This document shows, piece after piece, positions 35,068 to 47,525 of a stretch of 64,000 nt of DNA (within the stretch, counting starts at the first letter, position 1; every line of letters starts with the position of its first letter). The DNA is taken from the NCBI RefSeq assembly GCF_014805625.2, contig NW_023998414.1, forward strand, positions 21,711,447 through 21,775,446, written 5' to 3'. The translations under genes were made by a program, and so were the position numbers. This DNA is from Glossina fuscipes. Taxonomy: Eukaryota > Arthropoda > Insecta > Diptera > Glossinidae. A model generated the notes under the pieces. The model ran no database searches, had not been told where the DNA came from, and saw nothing but the letters and a program-made list of their open reading frames with translations.

Positions 35068-37539
35068 AATATATCGCATCGCACAAGTGTTGTTAGAATA
35101 TAATTGATAAAATTGTGGTATTGGTTGGTTGAAGGCACAATCATGTACTCTTGAGTGTAATATCTTTGCATACGTTTTCAATTCACATGTGAATAGCTAG
35201 TAGCTAGTATTGGCCTTATTTCCATGAAATAGTATATATATATATATATGTACATGTATAAAACGATTTCTAAATGCGAATAATTTCTTTCCTGCGTGCA
35301 ACACAAGTGATACATATACGTATGCATATGCACGTGAATTTGTCATTCGAATAATATGCAAATATTGTAAATGAAATGCAAGAGCACAACACTTCAGATA
35401 ACAGATTTGGCTACACATGGATCCATGGAAAAATTGTCCACAAATGTATCGGTATTTTGTATCGGTTAGTATTGTAATATTGTGCAGTGCATGCGTAAGT
35501 TCATTGATTTTGCAACAGTTCGATACGCATTGCCGTATAGCAATGAGCATATATTTGCATTGACGATTCCAATAACCTACTGATGGCGATACATTGCTTT
35601 TCTCGTATACAGACGAGTGTGGCACTTGATTGACATTTTCACCTTCGCTTGAATATTAATTATAAAACAATAAGCAATCGGATAAATGGATAACGCATGT
35701 ATTACCTGTAGATGTTGCAAAATGTTTCCATTGTTCTTATTACAATTCAGTTATTCAGGTTTATATGCATTTTAACCAAAATGTAGTTCCTTTTCAATTT
35801 TTCATTAGCTATGAAAATGTGAGCTCAGAAAACAATAAATAAATTACAGATTCTAATCTCAATGAGCAATCTACGTCTCGTCCTTGACCTCTAACCAATA
35901 TATAAAAATTTATAATATACATTCCTAATTTCTTGTTAACATGTCAATAGGCCATCTTTACACACTATTTTTAGATATGGCTTCGTTGAGCATGTCTTGC
36001 GCCAGTCTTTGGAGCGGTTACATTTTATGGCTTTTGAATTTATGGGCGGTTAAGTTTGCTTTGAAACTTGCTTCTCTCTATTAAAAAGGTCTTTGCTCAA
36101 TTTTGGTTACCTGTTTGCCTGATTTCTGTCCATATGGTTTAGGGTTAAATTTACACTTTGCAATTTTTACGATATTATGACGAAATTTTGTGTACTGACG
36201 CGGTGTGACCGAAGTACAAACGCCGGTAAAAATGAATAAGATCGGATCATTTTAATGATCAGTCCTCATGCAAGCTCTGCTTTTGAAAAAATCGCAATAC
36301 AAACAAGGATTTCGTTTGAATTGGCCACCTTTTTGGGCCCCACCCATATGACCGTTCATATAAATAGTTGGAAACACTGTCCGTAATGGGTGGCAAGTTT
36401 CCTGACTCCTGAAAGTAACGTGTACATGATCCAGAGCGTTCTGCAGCGCTATTTAGGATTCTTCATCCGCTAAGTGACAATGAAGCAAACCTGGTATCAT
36501 CGCTACAGTCCAGAAGTAAATCGGCAATCAACCGAGTGAGCAGCAACTGGCAGAGTAGTGTCACTAAAACAATTGCAACTTGTTAACTAATGGACAAAAT
36601 GTCATAAAATGTCATACATTGATCGACCTGTCAATAGTATTACCAGACCGGTTCGAGTGATTTGTTATGTCTGGCTATTGTAGGATGATCATACTCGTTT
36701 TTCAATTACATCAAAGAGTATCAAATAAAAACATAGCCTCCAACGTTTCCTCTTAATTATTAGGAAACTTGGCAGTGCATGGTGTGATTACAAATGTTTA
36801 TACCGTTTAAGGGCAAGTTTAGGACATAAACGTTCTTTACCGACTGATATCAATCGTTTATAGGTAAGATTCTAGTTTTCTATCATTTCAAGTTATGTAA
36901 TTTAATTTCGACGCCATTTAACAGATAATTAGAATGCACCTGAGCTTTGTCAAATTTTTTGCGAATAATAGAAGCATTGTACACTGTACATAGAGCCCAA
37001 TCAAGTAAGTCAATCTTCTAAGAAAAATTAAATTTTCTTATCAAAAATTACGGTGCGGCCATTTTATTTTCCAAATAACTATTAAAGCACATACTTAAGT
37101 GCTTAAAAAGATGTAGAAATATGCGTGAAAATAATTGTTTCAATAAATTCGATAATACGATCCATACTTTTGCTGCTGACGAGGTAGCATTACTCCTTAA
37201 TAAAATATTTCTTTTGTTTTATTAGTGGCTGTATTAAATTTTTACGTTTTTGTTAATTGCCGGACCGGTCTTAATGATTGAAATTATTAAGAATCGTAAA
37301 AGTAAGTGCTTTAGTACATATCATATGGATATTAAAAATTTATTATGATCATTTCCTATGTTTTCTTATAAGTCCATAAGCTTCTTTCTATGTTCACTTA
37401 TCCATTAGCACAATTGTACATTGTTGCTTAATACCTAATAAAATAGTAAGTTTTTGCGTTTTTCATTCTGTCAGAAAAATGTCAGGAATTGCATAAGAAG
37501 ATAATTTTACTTTTTTATTTATGGGCAAAAATTTGATAT

Positions 37540-37541
<2 letters not shown>

Positions 37542-37578
<37 letters not shown>
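37542..37578. repeat. (CT)n microsatellite
   Basis: About 18 CT units, followed after a short spacer by a second small CT array. It is the third array of this type and orientation in the window. Confidence 0.9.
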
Positions 37579-37579
<1 letters not shown>

Positions 37580-38255
37580 TTTTGTCTCTCTCTGTCATTT
37601 TAACTAATTTAACTGGTTACAAGACATTTACGCCAATGCTTAATGAAGTCCTTGAAATGCTTTCTTGTTCCGCTACCACCTCAATTCGGGTGCATCGCCA
37701 CTTTTTTAGATATTAATTAGAGTTGAAACAGCAAAATTCATACGAAACTATATTGACTCCATTTTAGAAAATTTCTATTTTTACTTTATTTAACCAGAGG
37801 AGTTCCCTTGAAGATAATATGCGAAGCGTTTTCTACTTAAACTATTAAGTAAAACGAAGGCATTCTAAGTCATTCTAATCTATTTACCCTAATCTTGAGA
37901 GAAAAATTTCGCTCGACATTAATTTGACTCATTGATGGGTTAGTAAATAAAGGCTAAACATAACAATAGTTGGAAAAATAACTCCATGCAAGACTGCGGT
38001 AAAGAGAAACTTATGTACGTCGCGTTTATAAATTCAAAAACGATCGACTTTTGACAAGATCACGTAAACAACATTTTTAAAGAGTTATTGAGCACTGAAA
38101 GTTTTGCAGGATTGTTTAACTAGCACGCTTTTCAAACTTCCCTGGATCTTCTGACAGACTACTTGGACTCTCTCCAAGATTCTTTCGACTTTTTTGCAAG
38201 AAGGTTCCATATAAAAACATAAATGAATATTGTGTTTGATATATTATACAAGTTT

Positions 38256-38267
38256 GGGGGGGGGGGG
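38256..38267 (+). repeat. Run of 12 G
   Basis: An uninterrupted G homopolymer in AT-rich DNA, followed by CGAC. Confidence 0.9.
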
Positions 38268-38654
38268 CGACATCTCGAAATCAATAATTAAACAATACGG
38301 CTGTGTTCCCAAAATAAGGGATTTTTCAATTTTTGCAAAATTGAATGATTAGCATGTAACAAAATTTTATTATCATCCGATAAGTTACTTTATAACCTAG
38401 AATCTCTTTTCTTATGTAGCTTTCAAACCAGTCTGGAGAGTCTCTTTATTGGGACTCGCTAATGGAAAATGGTTACCACGATGCCGTTGCTCTAACCTAA
38501 CATGGGAAAAGAAATGATCCGTTCGGAAAGATAGCAAGCGAATCCGCAGCTTGAGTACGGACTTTGCTTTGAAATTGAAGCAGACATCAGAACTAAGTAA
38601 GTATTTGTTGCAATCAAGAAGAAATTGAACTTAAAACAGCTGTGATTGCAGCAT

Positions 38655-38912
38655 TTTGTCTTCCAATCACTCAGAGGTTATCCCCAATTCGCGTAATGCA
38701 ATCACGATCAAGAAAAAGTGGGAAAGGAGAAAAAGATAGCGAAGTGATGTTCGCAGCCCAAAGAGTGTGTACCAGATCGATAAATGTTATGCATTTACCC
38801 ACTGAATCGTTACTCATTAAGCTATGACCGTAGCGAACTTTACCGCATTTAAAATTTGAATTCGTGAAGACTGATTTGGTAATCCCGATGCTAAATTCTC
38901 ATCACGCGTTTT
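38655..38912 (-). mobile_element. tRNA-derived SINE copy E
   Basis: Read on minus: CATCGGGATTACCAAATCAG, a diverged B box CACGAATTCAAATTTT (about 38868-38851), AATGCGGTAAAGTTCGCTAC, GGTACACACTCTTTGGGCTG, CTTTTTCTCCTTTCCCAC, and an end GATAACCTCTGAGTGATTGG. The segment order equals copies A, C and D. It explains the 61-codon plus frame at 38642-38827, which is therefore not a gene. Confidence 0.6.
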
Positions 38913-40085
38913 GATCAATATTTCAAACTTTTGCAAGAGAGTGAAGTATACTTTGCAATTAAGAAGAAAATTTGAATCTGACCTTGAACTACAATAAGCC
39001 CGTTATAGAGGGTATTTATAAAGTATGGCCGTTAAGCTGTAAAATAGCCAAAGTTCTTAGAAACAACTAACAAATAAGTGGGAGAAAATAAGTATATTTG
39101 GGGGAAAAAATCTATTTTTTATTTGGATCATTATTTTGAGATGTGTTCTTGCAAATCATTAGCCTAACGATGCTGCTCTAGGAACTATTGGATTATCCAT
39201 CATATCGAATTCCATTTTTTTTTTTTTTTTTTTTTTTGTTGCATTGCTCAATCAATTAAATATGTTATTCATTTTTAAAAGTTCTTCGCACGATGAGCAA
39301 TAATATAATCATTGTGCGTATACCAAAAACTGTTTTTTTGCCAATTTATAGCGAGATTCTTGCTTTCATAAAGAAAACGCACTGCTAAACGGCACTACGA
39401 TTATATCTTACTTATGAGATGTGATGACTTTTTATCGAAGGGTAAGATTTTATTTCACACGAGGTGTATACCTGTCGACTGCGTAAATATTCAAGTTTTA
39501 CATGTACATGTATACATCTCGTACGCAGTTAACTGGTTAATTTCACTATATATATAAAAATCCTATATGGCAAACATTTCCAGCTAAAAAATAAATTGAT
39601 TGATAAGTATTGCAGACAATTATTATAGGGATCGATTAATGAGTTGAAAAGCGAAATGCTCTCAAAACTTTAACTTTAGTTTGCAGAACCATGTAGCAAA
39701 CGAGAGTCCTACTATAACCACAAACCCTGTTTTATCGAATTCGCCCTGCGGACCTTTCCAATGCTCTAATAAAATACATAAAAAGTTTAGAACTGTTCTT
39801 CTACTTCAGATTATGTATTTGTAAACGAAATGAATAATAGGAATAAATGTTTGTACTTGAGCGAGTTCGTACATATGTGCGAAATTCAAATGATCAGAGG
39901 ATGCAGTAAACAAATTGTGGCGTTTCATATCAAGAAAATGAAATGCTTTCAAAATGCTGATTAAAACAGTTTTCGTTTTAACTTCAATTTTATACCGGAT
40001 AACACAAATTTCAAATCAAACATCTGTAGAATGGTTTAAGTTTTTTTTTTTTGTTTTGCTTTTACATTACAAAAGGAAATTATGC
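38913..40085. other. AT-rich non-coding stretch, nothing recognised
   Basis: A T run lies at about 39217-39237. No gene or repeat-family copy recognised. Confidence 0.55.
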
Positions 40086-40962
40086 AATATATGTTTGTAT
40101 AGTAAGTGAAGTAAGGCAAAAAAAAAAAAAAAAAAAAAAAAAAAATGATAAATAAATAAATAAATAAATAAAATATAAAAAATAAAAGCAAAAAAGAAAA
40201 AAAGTAACCACAGTAAAAAACCACGCAGTTGGAGAACACAAAACAGATGCAATTTTTCTAAGCGTTTTCTCTAAAGCAAAGATATTCAGTTCTTGTCCAC
40301 AAATGCAAAATGGAAATGTGCCCGGTAAACGCATTCCTCGTAAAAGTCAATGATACAATTCATTGAATTAGATGAATGACTTCCAGTGACAATAAAAGTT
40401 TAACTCAAATCACAGTACATGTATGTACAAGCAAGCAAGTATGGCAAAGAATCTTGAAAGTACATACGAGCAGCCACGGTACCACAATAACAACAATAAC
40501 AGCAATGGCAAAAACAATAGCAATAGCAACAACAACAACAACAACAACAATGATAACAACAATAACAGTAACAACAGCAACAGTAACGACATCATGCAAG
40601 CATGAATACAAAATGTTAAGAATATACAAACGAGCCAACAAACCAACAAACCAACAAACCAACAAACCAACAAACCAACAAACCAACGAACAAACAAACA
40701 AACAAACAATTTCAAAGTAACGTCATTAAGTCAACTGGCAATGCAGACAGACAGACAGACCCGCAAACTGAGGGACAGACAAAGAGAACAGACAATAATG
40801 AATGTTGGTGTACGACCGGTTTTCCCTTTTCATCAAATACAGTTCATTTCCAGGAATTCTCTCAAAGTCAAAACGATTTCAAGTAGTGGAGCCTTTGGCA
40901 ACACACATAAAACTGTGATTTAATAAAAACAGAGAAAAAAAAAAAAATATATATATATATAA

Positions 40963-40993
<31 letters not shown>

Positions 40994-41530
40994 TACATAT
41001 TAAAATAAAAATAAATAAATAAATAAAAAAGTGTAAGAAAAGAAAAGAAATTAGAGAGAGAACTTCCGAAGAGTATGATGACCAGCAAAAGGGGCAACGA
41101 GTTGAGCAGAATATTAGTTCGTTGGAATATAACAGGTTTTTAGGTATCTAAACCAAATCCCTTTTAGACGTGCAATTCGCAGCAAGCAATAAAAACACAA
41201 CAACAGCAATAACAACAAAAATAAAGAAAGAAGAAAAAAAAAAAAAAAAACAAACCCATCAGTATTTCAAACCTGTTTGGATGGGTTAAAAAACGAAACT
41301 GAAATAACTGCAAAGATTCTAAAGGTTTTTTTTTTTATAAGTGATTGGTATTCATGTATATGTGCGTTCAAACTCTAAGGCTGTTTTTACTCCGGCACAG
41401 ATTGAAAAATGTTAACAAAAATTAAGAATCATTGGAATTTATCTGAAAATAAGAAGAGAAATAAAAAGCAAAAAAAAAAAAAATAAATAAATAAATAAAA
41501 AAGTAAATAAAAATTAAAAGAAAAAGAAAA
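40086..41530. repeat. Cluster of A-rich simple repeats and tandem 8-mers
   Basis: In order: an A run at about 40119-40145, AAAT array to about 40171, an interrupted CAA/AAT array at about 40484-40590, seven CCAACAAA-type units at 40635-40690 followed by CAAA units to about 40706, CAGA units near 40744-40759, an A run then AT arrays at about 40935-40995, AAAT units near 41010-41030, and A/AAAT tracts at about 41232-41250 and 41470-41500. Six overlapping frames of 60-114 codons here are products of these repeats on both strands, not genes. Confidence 0.85.
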
Positions 41531-42934
41531 AACATAACTTTCAGACGAACATTTTATGATTCGTATGACCTTGTTGATCTCTGGCGTCAAATGAATTTTT
41601 CCCTTTTTTTTTTCTCATTTTTTTCTTAAATATTTGTATATAAAAATTTTTCAAGATAATAATAATAATATATTAGCCGCAACTATCTATATTCTTATAA
41701 AACGAATTGAATTGCATTAGTTAGGAGTTATTAATATGATGAGAAATGGAAACGATTAAGTGCACGATAAAATCGCCAAGTCGCCAAACTCATAGATAAA
41801 GATTGCATTATTTGTTGAAAAGCAAAAAAAAAAAAAAAAATAATAATAATAATAATTTGTTCAATATTTTAATCAAATTTTTTCACTTTTCTTCAACTTA
41901 ACACAAAATACTTCCAATCGTCTACAGTAGAGGCGATGATCTTTAAGATCTTTTACGTGTTTAATTCAATACCTTTACTACAAGTGGGGACCCATTTTAC
42001 TCGAAACTCTTCCCGCTTAAGTCTTTGCTAAAATCGGAATAGTTTATCACATATATATTTGTTACTTTCATTGAAAAAAGAAACTTGCATCGGATTTAAA
42101 GGAACGAAATATTTAAGACTCAAGCATCCCTGCTTGTGCACAAAGTTTTGTTGCTTGCAACCAATGAAGTTCACGAAGAATAAGATCCATTTTCAATTCG
42201 TCATGTCATTCATATTAGCGACAATTCGCCGTAGGTTTTATCGAATACCGTGCAATCTACGGTTCGGCAGATAACATTTTACTTCAGTCATAGAATTCAA
42301 GAAAAGTTCTTTCTTCATCTCAGCGGTTATCATATTTTGACATGTTGACTGAAAGATCGTAATCAAGTCTCATGTGCTTCCAATTTACCGATAAAAAATC
42401 TTAGCGATAAGATATGCCCTTGACCTAAATCGCAGATTTTACTTAAACTTCATGAATTGGCTATTGATTTAAATTATTCGTTAAACTATTAACTTACGGT
42501 ATTTTAATTAATTGTATACAGTGTAATACAAAAGACATCTAATTTGATTCGATAACAGCGTCTGCTAAAGGAAACAATGTCGCCATATAAATGACACGGA
42601 ACCTTTACTGATTTTCGATGCGAGAGGCCGTACCCTTTAACGGGATGGAAGCATTTCAACTCACCTTGGCCGTATAACAAACTACAGCGACTTATGTACA
42701 GATATCAGGACGATGCTTGCTGCAATATTTCATATGCAAACCGCTGAACCTTCTAAATAATAGTGTCAAGTCGGTTATTTATTGCGGCACTGGATCGTTA
42801 AGGGTTAACAAATATCAAATACATGCCAAGTGTGTAATTTATTGACCAAGACCTTGTATCTACTTGATCATTTTTCCTTTGGAATATTTTATACGTATGC
42901 CCAGTCACATCAGTTCTCTTACTTTTTAACTTAA
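41531..42934. other. AT-rich non-coding stretch, nothing recognised
   Basis: Short A/AAT tracts lie at about 41825-41856. The 71-codon plus frame at 42059-42274 has no known motif. Confidence 0.5.
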
Positions 42935-43320
42935 TTTTGGTGTAGGCTGAAGCAAAAATATTTTTCGCTCCATATTACTTCTGTCCGTCCGTCTGTCCGT
43001 CTGTGTAATGTCTGTTGTAAACATTCTCCTGGCTGTAGAGATGAATCTATCGACTTTAAATTCGGCAGAAACATTGAAAGTTCTTGCACGCAGTTTGGTA
43101 TTGAAAATGGGCCAAATTGGTCGAAGGACATGTTCACAGCATCCCGTATACTGAGAACACCTCCGTTTTCCAAAGGAAATGAAAAATTGATTATTTGCTC
43201 ATTACTCGTAAACTGTAGCAAATAAATGTACAAAAATTTGAAAGTATGGGCGATGCTGTAGCATCTATCTACAAGCATGGTAAAAATTGATCCAATATTA
43301 TTGTGTATCAAAATTGAATT
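42935..43320 (-). mobile_element. INE-1/DINE-like element, minus copy 1
   Basis: Read on minus: CCATTTTCAATACCAAACTG, CGTGCAAGAACTTTCAATG, TTTCTGCCGAATTTAAAGTC, then ACAGACGGACAGACGGACGG (about 42993-42974). The first three align with the plus copy at 31040. The 126-codon minus frame 42931-43311 lies within this repeat and is its chance frame. Confidence 0.6.
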
Positions 43321-43389
43321 ATTTTTTCAATACCTTCATAACACGCAAAAACAAGGTTGAGAAACCCCACAAGTTATGCAAATTCTTGG

Positions 43390-43728
43390 CCGCAAAACAT
43401 GTCCGCCTGTTCGCCTGTCCATCTATCTACTTGCGTAACTTTGTATTATTTGTGGTAAATATCCTCCCGTTAACGGGATGAAGATATCGCTTAAAAATTT
43501 GCAGAAGAATTTGGAATTAACTTAAACTTTTCAAAGCACCCGCCTACAACGCTCACATGCCTATATTACAAAAGCTTTTATTTTGAAAATGGAAGAAATC
43601 AACTGCGCCAACTCCTTATTATCGAGCATGAAAGTTTTGTTCTTTTGCCGCTTTTTGGGATAACCGGTCTCGGATATAAAAGATTTCGGTCCCGACCGAA
43701 TTTAACTTTCTTATTTGTGTGATTTTTT
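43390..43728 (-). mobile_element. INE-1/DINE-like element, minus copy 2 (head to core)
   Basis: Read on minus: AAATAAGAAAGTTAAATTCG, palindromic TTCGGTCGGGACCGAA, ATCTTTTATATCCGAGACC, later TATCTTCATCCCGTTAACGG, and the core GGACAGGCGAACAGGCGGAC ending near 43400. The next copy of the same family lies immediately downstream in the same orientation, so this is either a tandem pair or two insertions. Confidence 0.65.
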
Positions 43729-44860
43729 AAGAATAAGAATAAGATAATTTAGCGTTATTTTTAATGATAACGGAAAGTCAAGTTCCTCTATTTTATGTAT
43801 AAATTCATTATTTGGAAAGATTTGAGTGACTCATGACGTACCGGTGTATGATGTTAAGATGTAGGGAAATAAATTTCTTGCTAATAAAATAACACTCATT
43901 GGCTTTTTCCTCGATGAATTCGCATCAATTCATTGACTCAAGCTCAACGATGAGGTCTAGGGTTTATTCCAAAAATGAATAAGTAAACCTATCGCCCGCA
44001 CTCAGGCGCTAATAACTTCCTGGACTTATATATAAAGATAGCGGGTCTAATAAAAAAATGCATAGGATTTTTGGGCAGTAGCACTGTTGAACGAGATCTA
44101 TCAACATTCTACGGCATTTCCATAATTTGTTTATGAGTTAAAACGGTTTTAGTTATGCTAGATTTCTTACTCTCAAAACAATGAAAATATCGGCATTCCC
44201 TTCCTTCGAATGGTGAAAATGATTTTCGTTAATAAAAAAGTCAAGATCTTTTCCATATGGATACCGCGTTTGCTCCTAGTAGCACGTGAACAACATAAAT
44301 GACACAAGTCGACGCATACAGTGGGCAAATTGCATAAACTAATATTCGGATAGCTGCTTCGAAAGTCTCGCATCGTTTAGTATTGTCTCAAACCAAATCT
44401 TAAAAGGATATTCTGTGGAAAAAGATTTGAATGCCATAAGCCATTAATATATTCATTAAAAAATAAGTTTGGGTTTGGCAAAAAACAAAAATAATAATAA
44501 TTTTTTTCTTTGCTTTGTTCGGAGATTTCTTGACCGTTGCCTTATGTAAAAAGATATTTTTATAAAATAATTTTCGAAAAAAAAAAAAAAAAAAATTTGT
44601 TGTTTCATTTTTCATAATATTCGCATTCAACGCATGCGCAACACTTAGCCGTAATCTCTTTAGAAAATCTAAGAGTTTCTGCATTGGTTTAACTGTAAGA
44701 TCTTTCTTTTCCTTTTTTAATGCTACGCCAAATAAATAAATAAATTATGAATATGTCTGATATGTTAATAAGCATAAAACTTACGCTCACTCGCTTACAA
44801 TTTATAATCAAGTATATGCAAAATTCTGCATTTACAAGCGCACATAGATAAATCGCACAA

Positions 44861-44901
<41 letters not shown>

Positions 44902-46252
44902 TACACAAAAAAAAACACATACACGCACTCATATACACGCTACTTATAAATATGTATTGTAAGTTATACTTAATAGAGAGAAATACCTGTTTCCACTTTG
45001 AATGTCGTGTGTTGCGTTCTTTTTTTCTTTTTCTTTTTCTTTTTCTTTTCAGCTTGATTATAAAAAGCACAAATCTACTCAAAACTTCTTAAAATAAAAT
45101 GATGAATTTGCCATATATAATATATAAACAAACATTTAGATGTAAATGTTTGTTTTTGTATATGTACATAATGTCAAAAAAGTGTCGGAAGTCTTTCACA
45201 AAAAACTATTAGCAAATTTCTTTATGACGTAAGAATATGAAAAATTCGGCTAAATTCTTCAATAGTCAGTCGAACTTATTCAAAATTAACCATATTTTGA
45301 AATGATAGCGTGATTATGCGAATTTTTATAACTGTATGTAAATTAATTAATATATTTAGGGTTTTTTAGTGTTTCTGTAGACTGTGACTAAAAATATTAA
45401 ACGTACAGTTCGATTCAAATACGATATATAATATTTAATAGAACTTTGCAAAAGAGAGAATTGAAAAACGGTGTTAAAGGTTTACGGTAACAAGTCACCT
45501 ATGCACCTATGCATATTGAAGAAGGATTGTGAAAAAGTTGAAATTTTGAGTAGATGGATTGAATCCAACCGTATAATGCCAGGAAACGATCATTTACATT
45601 TATATATGTAATTCGTCGTAATCGTTAAGAGACGTGAGAATCGATTTTTAGAAAACATTTTGCTAAATTGTACCAATCCTGTGCACAAAGCTGTACCGCA
45701 TTATGTTTCCAAGCGTATTACATTTCTGCTTCATCAAGGTGTTAGATTGTAGTCTTAAAACATGACGTCACGAAGTCTTAAATCGATATCATATTTGACT
45801 TGTAAGTTAAAGTTCTTTGTCTATTTTAAATGTGTTGATGACCAGATTACGCCTACTTTCAAACTTGATCTATCGCCCTCAACTAACAGCTTACATGCTT
45901 AATCTTCGCTTTTTGTATCTAGTTTTGCGCAAGTGAGTGTTCGCACAACAAACGAATGGACGGAACAATGGGCGAAACTAAATTGAGTCAGCGTTTTACT
46001 TGGATCATCATCATATATATTAAATACATACACACACACACACACACACACACAGGTATATGTGAGGTCTCCCTTTCTTTCTTCTTTATGGGGTCTTTTA
46101 CTTTCTTCGACTTTCGATAATGTGTATAACGATAATGATTTAGCAAATACTTTAGATGTTATTAAATGTATATACATATATATTGTATAACATAATATTT
46201 CAGTTAAAGTTAACTACATACATAGTTGCTGATGTCAACTTAAAAAAAAAAA

Positions 46253-46283
<31 letters not shown>

Positions 46284-47247
46284 CTTAAATTCCTGGTACT
46301 TTATTGACAGAATATTTTTGCATATGAGTGCATGTTTATAATATTTTGCATTATAATTTTTGCAGCATTAGACTTGTTTTGATTTGAAACTTGTCTAACC
46401 AGATCCTTTGACAGTCAATTCCAGGCAAGATGTAGTGTCAGCATAAAATGCAATAAAGAGATTATTTTTAGCTTTTTTTTTTTTAGATTATTCATTAACA
46501 GCGGCACCAATAGCTTACTTATGCCTCTATAGGCAAACATGGTGGTGGCATGATGATGATGGTCAAGGCTTAAGGCGTGCAGCTGATGGCGCAGATATGA
46601 AAAAAGGTACAAACACACGCGCAAAAATTAAATACAAGCAATATTTAACCAATTTTGTTATTACAATAAGAATCCGTCGTTTTATCAACAAATTCCGGTT
46701 CTTAAAGCAAATTATGGCAATATGACAAAATTCATTTGTATATGAATGCAGACACTTTGTTTGTAACTAGGATGACTTAAATGGCGAAGTCATATAAAAT
46801 AATAGCTATTCTATGCTTAATATGCAGATAAGCCTATCGAAGGATATTGAGTTTCGCTACAAGGACATTCAGTCTTTATTCAATTTATATAAAAATATGA
46901 AAATTTTGCATTATTTGACTAAAGCATATTGAGCCTGGAAAAATTACTTTAATGATTACATACAGCATGCAACCTTCAATTTAGCTTTTGCAAGAGCGTG
47001 GCTGATAAACTTGCATAAGAATTCCATTTCGTTCTTCTCTAAAGCAGATCATTGTAACATTCAAAAAATATTAAATTAAAAAATATCTTCAATACTCTCT
47101 CTGCGTTCGTTCGTGATCGTTTTTGCACTCAAAAGCTGATCAATGAAAAAAATGTCTTTTTACATCTCAAACGACTAAAGCCAAGAAATTTGTTTGTCTT
47201 AAGCCTTGAGAATCGAGTCGAAAATTTCTCCACTGTGTATTGCTGTT

Positions 47248-47266
47248 AAACCGCTCTTAGCGGTTT
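47248..47266. repeat. 7-bp stem hairpin
   Basis: AAACCGC, loop TCTTA, GCGGTTT. GC-rich for its surroundings. Function unknown. Confidence 0.6.
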
Positions 47267-47502
47267 CATCATCAGTTACAAAATTCAGTTTTAGGCAAAC
47301 AAGGCTATCATAGTCGGGTAATACTGAACACTAACATAAATATACTACACAACTTCGCCCTCCATGAATCTCATCCTTAATGGTTAACGTTAGCTAAGTG
47401 TGGCTTATTCCAACCAAGTGAGACCATCACCAACGAATGTCACCATAAATACTTAATGCAATTGGGTCCAAAAAAACAGACACAATGAGCAGAAAGTTAT
47501 GA

Positions 47503-47525
47503 TATCGTGACTTTTCGTCACGATA
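47503..47525. repeat. 9-bp perfect stem hairpin
   Basis: TATCGTGAC, 5-base loop TTTTC, GTCACGATA. It stands about 240 bases from the other hairpin. No terminator role is proposed in a eukaryotic context. Confidence 0.65.

Larger units (their letters stand above)
35068..38654. other. Non-coding stretch with the longest open frame of the window
   Basis: The minus frame 35197-35625 is the longest (142 codons), but its end is an AT microsatellite and it shows no known domain, so I do not call it a gene. The segment 36180-36490 is more GC-rich (GGGCCCCACCCATATGACC near 36334) without an open frame, and resembles a dispersed repeat body. A CT array lies at 37542-37578 and a run of 12 G at 38256-38267. 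Confidence 0.45.

Noticed and set aside
35197..35625. Longest open frame (142 codons, minus)
   Set aside because: It ends in an AT microsatellite read as alternating Ile/Tyr, has no known motif, and its composition is like the background. A frame of this length is plausible by chance over 64 kb in six frames.
38642..38827. 61-codon plus frame preceded by donor- and acceptor-like strings
   Set aside because: The region is a minus-strand SINE copy.
40376..40720. Six overlapping frames of 60-114 codons (Thr/Ile-, Asn- or Leu/Val-rich)
   Set aside because: They are translations of trinucleotide and 8-mer repeats on both strands.
42931..43311. 126-codon minus frame
   Set aside because: It lies within an INE-1-like repeat copy and matches the DNA of other copies that have no such frame.
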